13,257 nucleotides of DNA, taken from an uncultured Lachnospiraceae bacterium (GTDB lineage: Bacteria > Bacillota > Clostridia > Lachnospirales > Lachnospiraceae). Every line of letters begins with the position of its first letter. Position 1 is the first letter of the stretch. A program made the translations under genes and the position numbers. Below the pieces are notes generated by a model. That model made no database searches. It was not told the DNA's origin and saw nothing but the letters and a program-made list of their open reading frames with translations. Shown one piece after another: positions 6,961 through 13,257 of this stretch. Where the stretch lies: positions 1-13,257 of the forward strand of contig CAJTTU010000099.1 of NCBI GenBank assembly GCA_910579325.1. Reading direction: 5' to 3'.

Positions 6961-6980
6961 CGGACAAGCTCCGGGAGCTG
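6961..6980 (+). promoter_or_regulatory. Second copy of the 20-nt leader element
   Basis: This element matches 3644-3663 at 18 of 20 positions. Two folds compete: CGGA/TCCG around a CAAGC loop (also possible in the first copy), and AGCTC/GAGCT around a CGG loop. The CTCC could instead pair with the GGAG of the ribosome binding site at 6991-6998. In both copies the element lies shortly upstream of the ribosome binding site. Confidence 0.45.
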
Positions 6981-7006
6981 GGGAACTCAAAAAGGAGGCA
7001 GATAAT

Positions 7007-8578
7007 ATGAACAAGGAAAACTGGCCAAACAGTAAATCACTTTATGAACGTCTGAAAAAATACGGCGAATCGGATTATTACCCTTTTCATATGCCGGGTC
7101 ATAAACGAAAAGACATGGTCTTTGAAAATCCTTTTGACTGGGATATTACGGAGATCGACGGTTTTGACGATCTCCATCATCCGACGGGTATTTTAAAGGA
7201 GGCGATGGAAGAGGCGGCGGCCTTTTATCAGAGTGACGCCACTTATTTTCTCGTAAACGGAAGCAGCTGTGGGATTCTTGCGGCTATTTCCGCCGCCGTT
7301 CATCCGGGCGATAAGCTTTTAATGACCAGAAACTGCCATAAGTCCGTTTATCATGGAGCATTGATAAACCAATTGGAGACGGCGTATCTGTATCCTGATA
7401 TTTTAGAGGACTTTTCCTGTGCCGGAGGGATTACGGCGGAACAGACGGAAGCGGCATTGCGGCAGGATGTGGAGCGGAAAATCGGATGCGTTGTGATGAC
7501 GTCTCCCACCTTTGAAGGGCTGGTATCCGATGTGGAGAAAATTGCCGGGATTGTCCACAGACATGGCGCCATTCTGATTGTGGATGAGGCCCATGGCGCT
7601 CATTTTCCTTTTCATCCGGCGTTTCCCCGGTCGGCCCTTGCGCTGGGAGCGGACGCGGTAATTCAGAGTCTGCATAAAACGCTGCCCTCCCTGACGCAGA
7701 CGGCCCTTCTCCATATCAGGGGGAACAGGATCGACCGGAACAGGGTAGAGACTTATCTGCGCGTATATCAGAGCTCCAGTCCCTCTTATGTGCTGCTGGC
7801 CAGCATCGACCAGTGCATCCGGTTTATGACGGACAGCAGGGGGAAGGAGTCTGTGGAGAGGTATGTGGAGCATCTTACGGATGTGAGGGCGAAGCTGTCC
7901 GGGCTGAAACAGATCAGGCTGCTGGATGAAAGAGTGGTGGGGAATTATGGAATTTATGGGCTGGACCCGGGAAAGCTGGTATTGGGAAGTGTTCGGCAAA
8001 CCGCTCCGGTGACGCCTTTTGTCGAATTATCTGCCGGAGGAGCAGGCATGACCGGGAAGGAGCTGTACCGGCGGCTTCGGGAACGGTACCATTTGCAGCC
8101 GGAAATGTGTACGGATCGTACGGTTACGCTGATGACATCCGTGAATGACAGCCGGCAGGGGTTTGATCGTCTGTTGGAAGCGGTGAAGGAAACAGACCGG
8201 GAAATGGATCAAAAAATGAATCGGAAAATGAGCCGGAAATCAGGCAGAGAATCAGACAATCGACAAAAGAATATAAAGACAGAAAAAAGAATGAAAATAA
8301 AAGATGAAAAAGCAGAAAACACCGAAAAGCCCGTCGCCCGGCTGCCCATTTTTCTGGCTGCCGCCGCTCCCTGTGAGTTGATTCCTTTGGAAAAAAGCCA
8401 GGGCCGAATCGCGGCGGAACTGGTCTGTCCTTATCCGCCCGGCATCCCCATATTGGTTCCGGGAGAGGAGATTACGGAAGCCTGTGCCGACCGGGTAAAG
8501 GCATATCTGGAACAGGGATTTGAGATTCACGGAATCCGGACAGGGGGAGACAGATTTCAGATATCGGTGCTGAAATAA
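7007..8578 (+). CDS. Orn/Lys/Arg decarboxylase family protein (PLP-dependent, fold type I)
   Basis: This is a 523-residue cytosolic enzyme expected to decarboxylate lysine, ornithine or arginine to a diamine or agmatine. The family N-terminal motif PFHMPGHKR lies at residues 26-34. IVDEAHGAH (191-199) supplies D193, which contacts the PLP pyridine, and SLHKTLPSLTQTA (221-233) supplies the Schiff-base lysine K224. A C-terminal domain resumes at about 443. Between the domains, residues ~395-443 are a Lys/Arg/Glu/Asp-rich, low-complexity stretch encoded by A-rich DNA, which looks like an insertion. AAAGGAGG at 6991-6998 is eight bases before the ATG. The gene has its own promoter and shares a leader element with the UroD operon. 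The tmk/holB neighbours common for this family in Firmicutes are absent. Substrate specificity cannot be told from sequence. No clear terminator follows; the 144-base gap to the next gene holds only a weak hairpin (CTGAAA/TTTCAG) right after the stop. Confidence 0.9.
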   Translation: MNKENWPNSKSLYERLKKYGESDYYPFHMPGHKRKDMVFENPFDWDITEIDGFDDLHHPTGILKEAMEEAAAFYQSDATYFLVNGSSCGILAAISAAVHPGDKLLMTRNCHKSVYHGALINQLETAYLYPDILEDFSCAGGITAEQTEAALRQDVERKIGCVVMTSPTFEGLVSDVEKIAGIVHRHGAILIVDEAHGAHFPFHPAFPRSALALGADAVIQSLHKTLPSLTQTALLHIRGNRIDRNRVETYLRVYQSSSPSYVLLASIDQCIRFMTDSRGKESVERYVEHLTDVRAKLSGLKQIRLLDERVVGNYGIYGLDPGKLVLGSVRQTAPVTPFVELSAGGAGMTGKELYRRLRERYHLQPEMCTDRTVTLMTSVNDSRQGFDRLLEAVKETDREMDQKMNRKMSRKSGRESDNRQKNIKTEKRMKIKDEKAENTEKPVARLPIFLAAAAPCELIPLEKSQGRIAAELVCPYPPGIPILVPGEEITEACADRVKAYLEQGFEIHGIRTGGDRFQISVLK

Positions 8579-8722
8579 GACGCTGAAAAACAGAATTTCA
8601 GTGCTGACCAGACATGTCCAGGGAGATTCTTTTTTAAAAGTACTTCTATTTACAGGCCCGATTTCATATGTTGTAAAGTCAGATGTGGCCTGGAACAGGT
8701 GTCCTTTTAAGGAGGGATTAAA

Positions 8723-9712
8723 GTGGGTGAATTACGGGGAACGGAATGCTTGAGCCAGTATGATCTGGAGATCATTTCGTTAAAAAGAGGAAGAGGGGCA
8801 GTGATCTGCGAGACGGATCAGGGCATGATGCTTTTGAAACAGTGCGACGTGTCTGAGAAGCGGATTCAGTTTGAGGATGAGGTTCTGTCCTGTCTGAAAG
8901 AAAATGAAACTATATTTGTGGATGATTATAGAAGGACTGCCGCCGGGGAGCTGCTGGCCGCCGGGGCGGACGGCAGCAAATATCTGTTGAAACATTGGTA
9001 CGGGGGCAGCGAGTGTGATATGCGCAGCCAGAACGATATTCTGGCAGGCGTCCGCCAGCTGGCCTGTCTGCATCTGAAGCTGCGCAAAGTACCGCCCTCG
9101 CCTTTATGGGATCAGAAATCGGTTGAGCCGTCGCTTCTGACTGCCGTCTATGAAAAGCGCAACCGGGAATTCAGGAGAATCCGTAATTTCGTCAAGCAGC
9201 GTCGGAAAAAGACGGATTTTGAGCTGTTGTTTACCGGTTCCTTTGAGGACTTTTACGGTCAGGCGCTGCTGGCGGCGGAGCAGATGGCGAAGATATCGGA
9301 ACGCAGAGAGCTTTTTCTCTGCCATGGAGATTACAATAACCATCATATTTTAATGGATGGCCAGCAGACGGCAGTGACAGAGTTTGGGAAAATGCATCTG
9401 GACGTACAGATCTGGGATTTATATCACTTTATGAGAAAGGCGCTGGAAAAACATAACTGGAATCTGCGTCTCGGCAAGGGAATGCTGGAGGTTTATGACC
9501 GGATTCTGCCTGTAAAAAAGGAAGAATGGACCTATCTCTATCTGTTGTTTCTGTATCCGGAAAAATACTGGAAACAGTTGAATTTTTACTATAATTCCAA
9601 CAAGGCCTGGATTCCGGAGCGGAATGTGGAGAAGCTGAGGCTTCTGATCCGGCAGCAGGAAATCCGTCAACAATTTATACAGTTTTTGAGAATAAACAGT
9701 TCCATTTTATGA
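8723..9712 (+). CDS. CotS-like spore-coat protein / aminoglycoside phosphotransferase-fold family
   Basis: This 329-residue protein has a kinase-like fold related to CotS, a spore coat kinase homologue. LCHGDYNNHHILMDG (199-213) is the Brenner-type catalytic loop: H201 and D203 are kept, but the Asn of HxDxxxxN is His (H208). The metal-binding position that is usually Asp (DFx) appears as TEF (219-221). The stretch DVQIWDLYHFMRKALEKHNW (227-246) is characteristic of Clostridia CotS-like proteins. The start is GTG, supported by AAGGAGGG at 8709-8716, six bases ahead. Altered catalytic residues suggest weak or no kinase activity, as in a structural coat role, though CotS relatives vary. No signal peptide is seen. 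Expression late in sporulation would be expected, but I could not identify a convincing sigma-K or sigma-E promoter in the 144 bases upstream. Confidence 0.75.
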   Translation: MGELRGTECLSQYDLEIISLKRGRGAVICETDQGMMLLKQCDVSEKRIQFEDEVLSCLKENETIFVDDYRRTAAGELLAAGADGSKYLLKHWYGGSECDMRSQNDILAGVRQLACLHLKLRKVPPSPLWDQKSVEPSLLTAVYEKRNREFRRIRNFVKQRRKKTDFELLFTGSFEDFYGQALLAAEQMAKISERRELFLCHGDYNNHHILMDGQQTAVTEFGKMHLDVQIWDLYHFMRKALEKHNWNLRLGKGMLEVYDRILPVKKEEWTYLYLLFLYPEKYWKQLNFYYNSNKAWIPERNVEKLRLLIRQQEIRQQFIQFLRINSSIL

Positions 9713-9722
9713 GAAAATCAAC

Positions 9723-9728
9723 TATAAT
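9723..9728 (+). promoter_or_regulatory. Possible -10 box for the phosphoglucomutase gene
   Basis: A perfect TATAAT lies about 190 bases before the likely start codon. The -35 position at 17-bp spacing is TTCCAT, a weak match, so the call rests mostly on the -10 and on the absence of a terminator-linked alternative. It implies a long leader of roughly 185 nt. Confidence 0.35.
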
Positions 9729-9810
9729 ATACCCATGAGCATACTTATCCCCATAAGGGGCAGGTGTTTGTTTCACGGGTATAAAAACAGCCGCCGCATG
9801 TTGGGCGGCG
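9728..9810 (+). promoter_or_regulatory. Structured leader upstream of the phosphoglucomutase gene
   Basis: A nested imperfect palindrome spans 9728-9783: outer arms TATACCC and GGGTATA, then TGA/TCA, then ATACTT/AGGTGT with wobble pairs, and a central CCCC-ATAA-GGGG. CTTAT-CCCC-ATAAG is an alternative, mutually exclusive central hairpin. A GC-rich hairpin follows (CGCCGC 9792-9797 with GCGGCG 9805-9810). None has a T run, so these are not ordinary terminators. I see no match to a riboswitch class I know. The outer arms may lie partly upstream of the transcription start. Confidence 0.35.
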
Positions 9811-9919
9811 AACAGGAATCCACATCATGTATTCTCGCAGCCCGGACCTGGCGGCCATGAAAAAAAAGCTGCAAGGGACCGGACTTTCGGGAGTATGTTA
9901 TTATGTCGGGAGGTACGAA

Positions 9920-11647
9920 ATGGATTACAAAAAAACGTATGAGGCCTGGCTTGCAGACCCCTATTTTGACGAGGCGACGAAGGAAGAGCTGAAAAGCATT
10001 GCCGGAGATGAGAATGAGATTAAGGAACGCTTTTATGCGGAGCTGGAATTCGGCACGGCAGGCCTTCGGGGCGTCATCGGTGCCGGCTTAAACAGGATGA
10101 ATATTTATACGGTCAGGAAGGCTACCCAGGGCCTGGCCAATTATATTTTAAAGGTGGGCGCGGGAAACAGGGGCGTAGCCATCGCTTTTGATTCCAGACG
10201 GATGTCTCCGGAATTTGCCGACGAGGCGGCGCTGTGTCTGGCGGCAAACGGCATCAAGGCTTATGTGTTCGAGAGCCTGCGTCCGACGCCGGAGCTTTCC
10301 TATGCGGTGCGCACGTTAAACTGCATTGCCGGCATCAATATCACGGCCAGCCATAATCCGCCGGAGTATAACGGCTACAAGGTATACTGGGAGGACGGCG
10401 CCCAGATTACGCCGCCTCATGACACGGGTATTATGGCCGAGGTAAAGGCTGTCACGGATTTTAATACAGTTAAAACCATGGAGAAAGCGGCGGCCGAAGC
10501 GGCAGGATTGTACCAGGTCATCGGGAAGGAGATCGATGATTCCTATATCGCGAAGCTGAAGGAACAGGTAAAGAATCCGGAAGCCATCAAGCAGGTGGGA
10601 AAAGACATCACCGTGATTTACACGCCTCTGCACGGAACGGGGAATATTCCGGCCAGAAGAGTGCTGAAGGAAATCGGCTTTGACAATGTATATGTAGTGC
10701 CGGAGCAGGAGCTGCCGGACGGAGAGTTCCCTACCGTCAGCTATCCGAATCCCGAGGCGGCGGAAGCCTTTAAGCTGGCGTTGAAGCTGGCGAAGGAGAA
10801 AGATGCGGACCTGGTGCTGGCCACGGACCCGGATGCGGACCGTCTGGGCGTGTATGTAAAGGATACAAAGAGCGGCGAGTATATCACCCTGACAGGAAAC
10901 ATGTCAGGCTGTCTGTTGGCCGAGTATGAGATCAGCCAGATTAAGGAAAAGCAGGGACTGCCTGCGGACGGCGCATTGATTAAGACGATTGTAACGTCAA
11001 ATCTGGCGGATGCCATCGCGAAATATTATGGAATCCGTCTGATCGAGGTGCTGACAGGCTTTAAGTATATCGGACAGCAGATTCTGGGCTTTGAGAACAG
11101 CGGCAAGGGAACCTATCTGTTCGGCTTTGAGGAAAGCTACGGCTGTCTGATCGGAACCCATGCCAGGGATAAGGACGCGATTGTGGCTACGATGGCGCTG
11201 TGCGAGGCGGCGGCTTATTATAAAACGAAGAATATGACGCTGTGGGACGCTATGCTGGCCATGTATGAGCGGTATGGCTATTATAAGGATGATGTGAAGT
11301 CCGTTTCCCTGAAAGGCATCGAGGGGCTTGCCAAGATCCAGAGCATTATGGAGAGCTTAAGGGGACAGTGCCCTGAAACTATCGGCGACTACAAAGTGCT
11401 GTCCATGAGGGATTACAAGCTGGATAAGGTGACAGACCTGGCTACGGGACAGGTAACAGGTACCGGACTGCCCTCATCAAACGTCATCTATTACGACCTG
11501 AGCGACGACGCATGGCTCTGCGTGCGCCCTTCCGGGACAGAGCCGAAGATCAAGCTGTATTACGGCGTAAAGGGAACCTCTCTGGAGGATGCGGCCAGGA
11601 AATCGGAAGCGCTGGGAAGCGTGGCGATGAAGCTGCTTGAGGTGTAG
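9920..11647 (+). CDS. pgcA: Phosphoglucomutase/phosphomannomutase (alpha-D-phosphohexomutase family)
   Basis: This 575-residue cytosolic enzyme interconverts glucose-1-phosphate and glucose-6-phosphate (and/or the mannose phosphates), feeding cell-envelope and glycogen sugar nucleotides. All four family motifs are present. In order they are the phosphoserine loop TASHNPPEYNGYK, the metal loop DPDADRLG, the sugar-specificity loop GFEESYGCLIG and the C-terminal phosphate-binding RPSGTEPKIKLYYG. The length fits the long PgcA type. I choose the ATG at 9920 because GGGAGG precedes it by seven bases and the product then begins MDYKKTYEAWLADPYFD, as this family usually does. An in-frame ATG at 9827 would add 31 residues of uncharacteristic sequence and has only a weak AGGA. 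It is flanked by a structured leader and a terminator, so it is probably transcribed alone. Confidence 0.92.
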   Translation: MDYKKTYEAWLADPYFDEATKEELKSIAGDENEIKERFYAELEFGTAGLRGVIGAGLNRMNIYTVRKATQGLANYILKVGAGNRGVAIAFDSRRMSPEFADEAALCLAANGIKAYVFESLRPTPELSYAVRTLNCIAGINITASHNPPEYNGYKVYWEDGAQITPPHDTGIMAEVKAVTDFNTVKTMEKAAAEAAGLYQVIGKEIDDSYIAKLKEQVKNPEAIKQVGKDITVIYTPLHGTGNIPARRVLKEIGFDNVYVVPEQELPDGEFPTVSYPNPEAAEAFKLALKLAKEKDADLVLATDPDADRLGVYVKDTKSGEYITLTGNMSGCLLAEYEISQIKEKQGLPADGALIKTIVTSNLADAIAKYYGIRLIEVLTGFKYIGQQILGFENSGKGTYLFGFEESYGCLIGTHARDKDAIVATMALCEAAAYYKTKNMTLWDAMLAMYERYGYYKDDVKSVSLKGIEGLAKIQSIMESLRGQCPETIGDYKVLSMRDYKLDKVTDLATGQVTGTGLPSSNVIYYDLSDDAWLCVRPSGTEPKIKLYYGVKGTSLEDAARKSEALGSVAMKLLEV

Positions 11648-11692
11648 AAATTAAAATGATTTGTGCGTATAACAGCATGATTATTTAACAGG

Positions 11693-11739
11693 AAAAGAAT
11701 CTCTGATTGTATGGTAAATATTTTTGGAGATTCTTTTTT
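11693..11739 (+). terminator. Terminator after the phosphoglucomutase gene
   Basis: AAGAATCTC (11695-11703) pairs with GAGATTCTT (11727-11735), extendable by A-T pairs, and the T run continues to 11739. The loop is long (23 nt) and AT-rich, which makes it less stable than the operon terminator at 6855. Confidence 0.7.
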
Positions 11740-11827
11740 GTGTTCAAATCGTACTGTCCAGTTATATATCCGTCCCCTTTTTCATATAATTTTATAAATA
11801 CATTTTGCAGAGGTTTATAAAATTGAT

Positions 11828-12235
11828 ATGAAAAAGCGGATGATATTGATAGGCGTTCTGGCGGCTGCAATGGTTCTTTTCGCTGGTTGCGGTTCCGATG
11901 CGGGGGAAGAAAAGGTAAAGGATCTGGAATTTACCGTGGTGGAGGAAAAATCTATTCCCGGAGAGCTGGCGAAGCTGATCGAGGAAAAGAAGCTGAATGA
12001 GTTTCGCCTTACTTACACGGATGATGAAAGCCTGTATCTGGTTACTGGATTTGGAGAGCAGGAGACGGGAGGATACAGTATTTCCGTCAACGAATGCTAT
12101 CTGACCGAGACCTCGATTGTGTTTGACACTACCCTGATGGGTCCCTCAAAAGATGAAACGGTACAGCAAAAAGCGTCTTATCCTTACATAGTCGTGAAAA
12201 CAGAAAAAAGGGAAGAACCGGTTATATTTAAGTAA
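11828..12235 (+). CDS. Small lipoprotein with a PrcB-like C-terminal domain
   Basis: This 135-residue protein has a lipoprotein signal: a KKR n-region, a hydrophobic core (residues 5-19) and a lipobox ending LFAGC, so Cys21 would be lipidated after cleavage. The -3 residue is Phe rather than the usual Leu, a mild deviation. The mature part contains GGYSISVNECYLTETSIVF and later SYPYIVVKTEK, which resembles the C-terminal domain of PrcB (a protease-complex subunit in spirochaetes). In Firmicutes, similar short lipoproteins have no established role; I infer only an extracytoplasmic, membrane-anchored location. AGAGG at 11809-11813 is 14 bases before the ATG, longer than usual, so translation may be modest. 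A TATAAT at 11785-11790 could be its -10, without a good -35. It is convergent with the hemolysin III-like gene. Confidence 0.75.
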   Translation: MKKRMILIGVLAAAMVLFAGCGSDAGEEKVKDLEFTVVEEKSIPGELAKLIEEKKLNEFRLTYTDDESLYLVTGFGEQETGGYSISVNECYLTETSIVFDTTLMGPSKDETVQQKASYPYIVVKTEKREEPVIFK

Positions 12236-12260
12236 GGCTGTCGTAAATGACAGCCTTATT
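12231..12260 (+). terminator. Hairpin at the end of the lipoprotein gene (weak terminator)
   Basis: TAAGGCTGTC (12233-12242), which contains the stop codon, pairs perfectly with GACAGCCTTA (12249-12258) across a six-base loop; two more pairs extend it. The downstream sequence is not U-rich, so it may stabilise the mRNA 3' end or terminate only partly. The 200 bases from 12259 to 12456 contain no gene; they hold a second weak hairpin (12273-12293) and the inverted repeat 12365-12428. Confidence 0.5.
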
Positions 12261-12364
12261 CCTGCAAACGCCGGGCCAGTTTACACCTGGCTCATATTTA
12301 GGTAAAATTTTTTTGTTTGCCTGTCAGCGCTATTTTTTAAGCTTTAATGCGGTTATCACAGCAT

Positions 12365-12428
12365 CCGTATCTGCGTTTGTAAAATGATAGCGTTATCAGA
12401 AAAGCGTTACAGGCAGTGACAGATACGG
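12365..12428. repeat. Inverted repeat between the convergent genes
   Basis: CCGTATCTG (12365-12373) and CAGATACGG (12420-12428) are perfect 9-bp inverted copies separated by 46 bases. Inside lies TGATA-GCGT-TATCA, a 5-bp hairpin. The context (convergent gene ends) suggests a structured 3' region; no transposase or recombination site is visible. Confidence 0.4.
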
Positions 12429-12456
12429 CATCTATCAAAGCTGTTTTTTCCGGTTA

Positions 12457-13122
12457 TCAGTGTATCGGCATAACCGATACGAAACAGTACATCAGAATAA
12501 AGTGGCAGATGCTTCCCCCCATCACAAACAGATGGAAAATCTCGTGGGAGCCAAATGTCTTGTGAAGCTGGTTAAATACGGGAAGTTTTAACGCATAGAT
12601 TACGCCGCCGATCGTATAGATGATACCTCCCGCTAAAAGCCATGCGAAGGCGGCGGAGGAGAGGGCGTTTAAAATCTGGGTGAAAGCCAGCACGCATACC
12701 CAGCCCATGCCGATGTAAAGCAGGGAGGAAAACCATTTCGGACAGCTGATCCACAGCGCTTTGATCAGTATGCCTGTGATGGCGATGCCCCACACCAGCA
12801 TCAGAAGCCGCCGTCCGGTGACGCCGCCGATGGCAATGGCGCATACGGGCGTATAGGTGCCGGCGATCAGGATAAAGATCATCATATGGTCGATTTTTCT
12901 GAGAATTTTGTTTACCCTCTCAGAGATATCCAGCGTGTGGTAAACCGTGCTGGCCCCGTAAAGCAGAATCATACTGACGATAAAAATAGCCAGACTGATC
13001 AGATGAATGGTATCCGGATTATGAGTTGCTCTGAGTAACAGCGGTACCGCGGAAAAAACCGCCATAAGCCAGCCGATAAAATGAGTGATGGCGCTGCCCG
13101 GGTCTTTGATTTTCAATCTCAT
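12457..13122 (-). CDS. Hemolysin III / PAQR-family membrane protein
   Basis: This 221-residue integral membrane protein has seven hydrophobic segments. Family motifs are present: SxxYH in GASTVYHTL (residues 57-64, H62), KIDHMMIFILIAGTYTP (76-92, H79) and the C-terminal FGSHEIFHLFVMGGSICH (190-207, H193 and H197). The conserved histidines correspond to the zinc-binding residues of PAQR receptors. Despite the name, most bacterial members are not proven toxins, and roles in membrane lipid homeostasis are suggested for some. AGGAGG lies six bases before the ATG. The final codons contain a 7-bp hairpin (GTATCGG/CCGATAC). Confidence 0.9.
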   Translation of the reverse strand: MRLKIKDPGSAITHFIGWLMAVFSAVPLLLRATHNPDTIHLISLAIFIVSMILLYGASTVYHTLDISERVNKILRKIDHMMIFILIAGTYTPVCAIAIGGVTGRRLLMLVWGIAITGILIKALWISCPKWFSSLLYIGMGWVCVLAFTQILNALSSAAFAWLLAGGIIYTIGGVIYALKLPVFNQLHKTFGSHEIFHLFVMGGSICHFILMYCFVSVMPIH

Positions 13123-13187
13123 AACGCACCTCCTGGTAATTAAAAAAATATAATGTAGTTTTAAATACTATGTATAGTCATATTAAT

Positions 13188-13215
13188 AATATACCACAAA
13201 TTTTGAAAAAAACAA
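13188..13215 (-). promoter_or_regulatory. Promoter of the hemolysin III-like gene
   Basis: Read on the minus strand, TTGTTT (13210-13215), a 16-bp spacer and TATATT (13188-13193), preceded by TG for an extended -10, form a plausible promoter. A short perfect inverted repeat, ACTAT-GT-ATAGT (13167-13178), lies just past the expected start site and could be an operator. Confidence 0.5.
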
Positions 13216-13225
13216 GAGGGAAGTA

Positions 13226-13254
13226 TTGACTTTTTCCAGGAAGTCGGATAAATT
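13226..13254 (+). promoter_or_regulatory. Possible outward promoter at the right edge
   Basis: TTGACT (13226-13231) is followed after 17 bp by TAAATT (13249-13254), with 5 and 4 of 6 consensus positions. The spacer contains GACTT/AAGTC inverted arms. Any gene it drives lies beyond the window. Confidence 0.35.
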
Positions 13255-13257
13255 ATA

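Noticed and set aside
8620..8722. Sigma-K-type promoter before the CotS-like gene
   Set aside because: CATATGTTG resembles the -10 element, but no matching -35 AC lies at the required distance.
9728..9810. Terminator of the CotS-like gene
   Set aside because: The stems are plausible, but neither strand has a T run directly after them, so an intrinsic terminator is not supported.

Overview
The window looks like a chromosomal segment from a spore-forming, anaerobic Clostridia member, most likely Lachnospiraceae-like. The reasons are strong AGGAGG-type ribosome binding sites, moderate GC in genes against AT-rich spacers, a CotS-like spore-coat kinase homologue, a Gram-positive-type Orn/Lys/Arg decarboxylase, and a run of UroD-type methyltransferase paralogues of the kind common in acetogenic and methyl-using gut Firmicutes. 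The placement is inferred from gene content alone. I see no rRNA, tRNA, CRISPR array, insertion sequence or phage gene.

Left part (1-3580): the last codons of a possible upstream gene, a short FmdE-type protein that ends at a strong terminator, then a minus-strand PucR/CdaR-type regulator diverging from a monocistronic 12-helix MFS transporter. The regulator-transporter spacer carries an 8-bp inverted repeat and a perfect -10 box without a good -35, which suggests activator-dependent control.

Centre (3570-6900): a self-contained operon with its own promoter and a near-perfect terminator. It encodes three mutually diverged UroD-superfamily proteins. The first two keep the His-x-Cys plus distal Cys zinc site of cobamide methyltransferases such as MtaA. 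The third appears to have Asp in place of the key Cys and no matching distal Cys. With the neighbouring transporter and regulator this resembles an uptake, sensing and demethylation module for an unknown methylated (perhaps methoxylated) substrate. No corrinoid protein or reductive activator is in the window, so the partners must lie elsewhere. This is the most interesting part.

Right part (6900-13257): a PLP-dependent Orn/Lys/Arg decarboxylase with an A-rich, highly charged insertion; a CotS-like kinase-fold protein; a phosphoglucomutase/phosphomannomutase behind a structured ~185-nt leader; a small PrcB-domain lipoprotein; and, on the minus strand, a hemolysin III/PAQR membrane protein. An outward promoter may sit at the right edge.

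A cross-cutting observation is a 20-nt element, 18 of 20 bases identical, in the 5' leaders of both the UroD operon and the decarboxylase gene. In both it lies shortly upstream of the ribosome binding site, and its CUCC core could pair with that site. This points to a shared RNA or protein regulatory site that I cannot assign to a known class.
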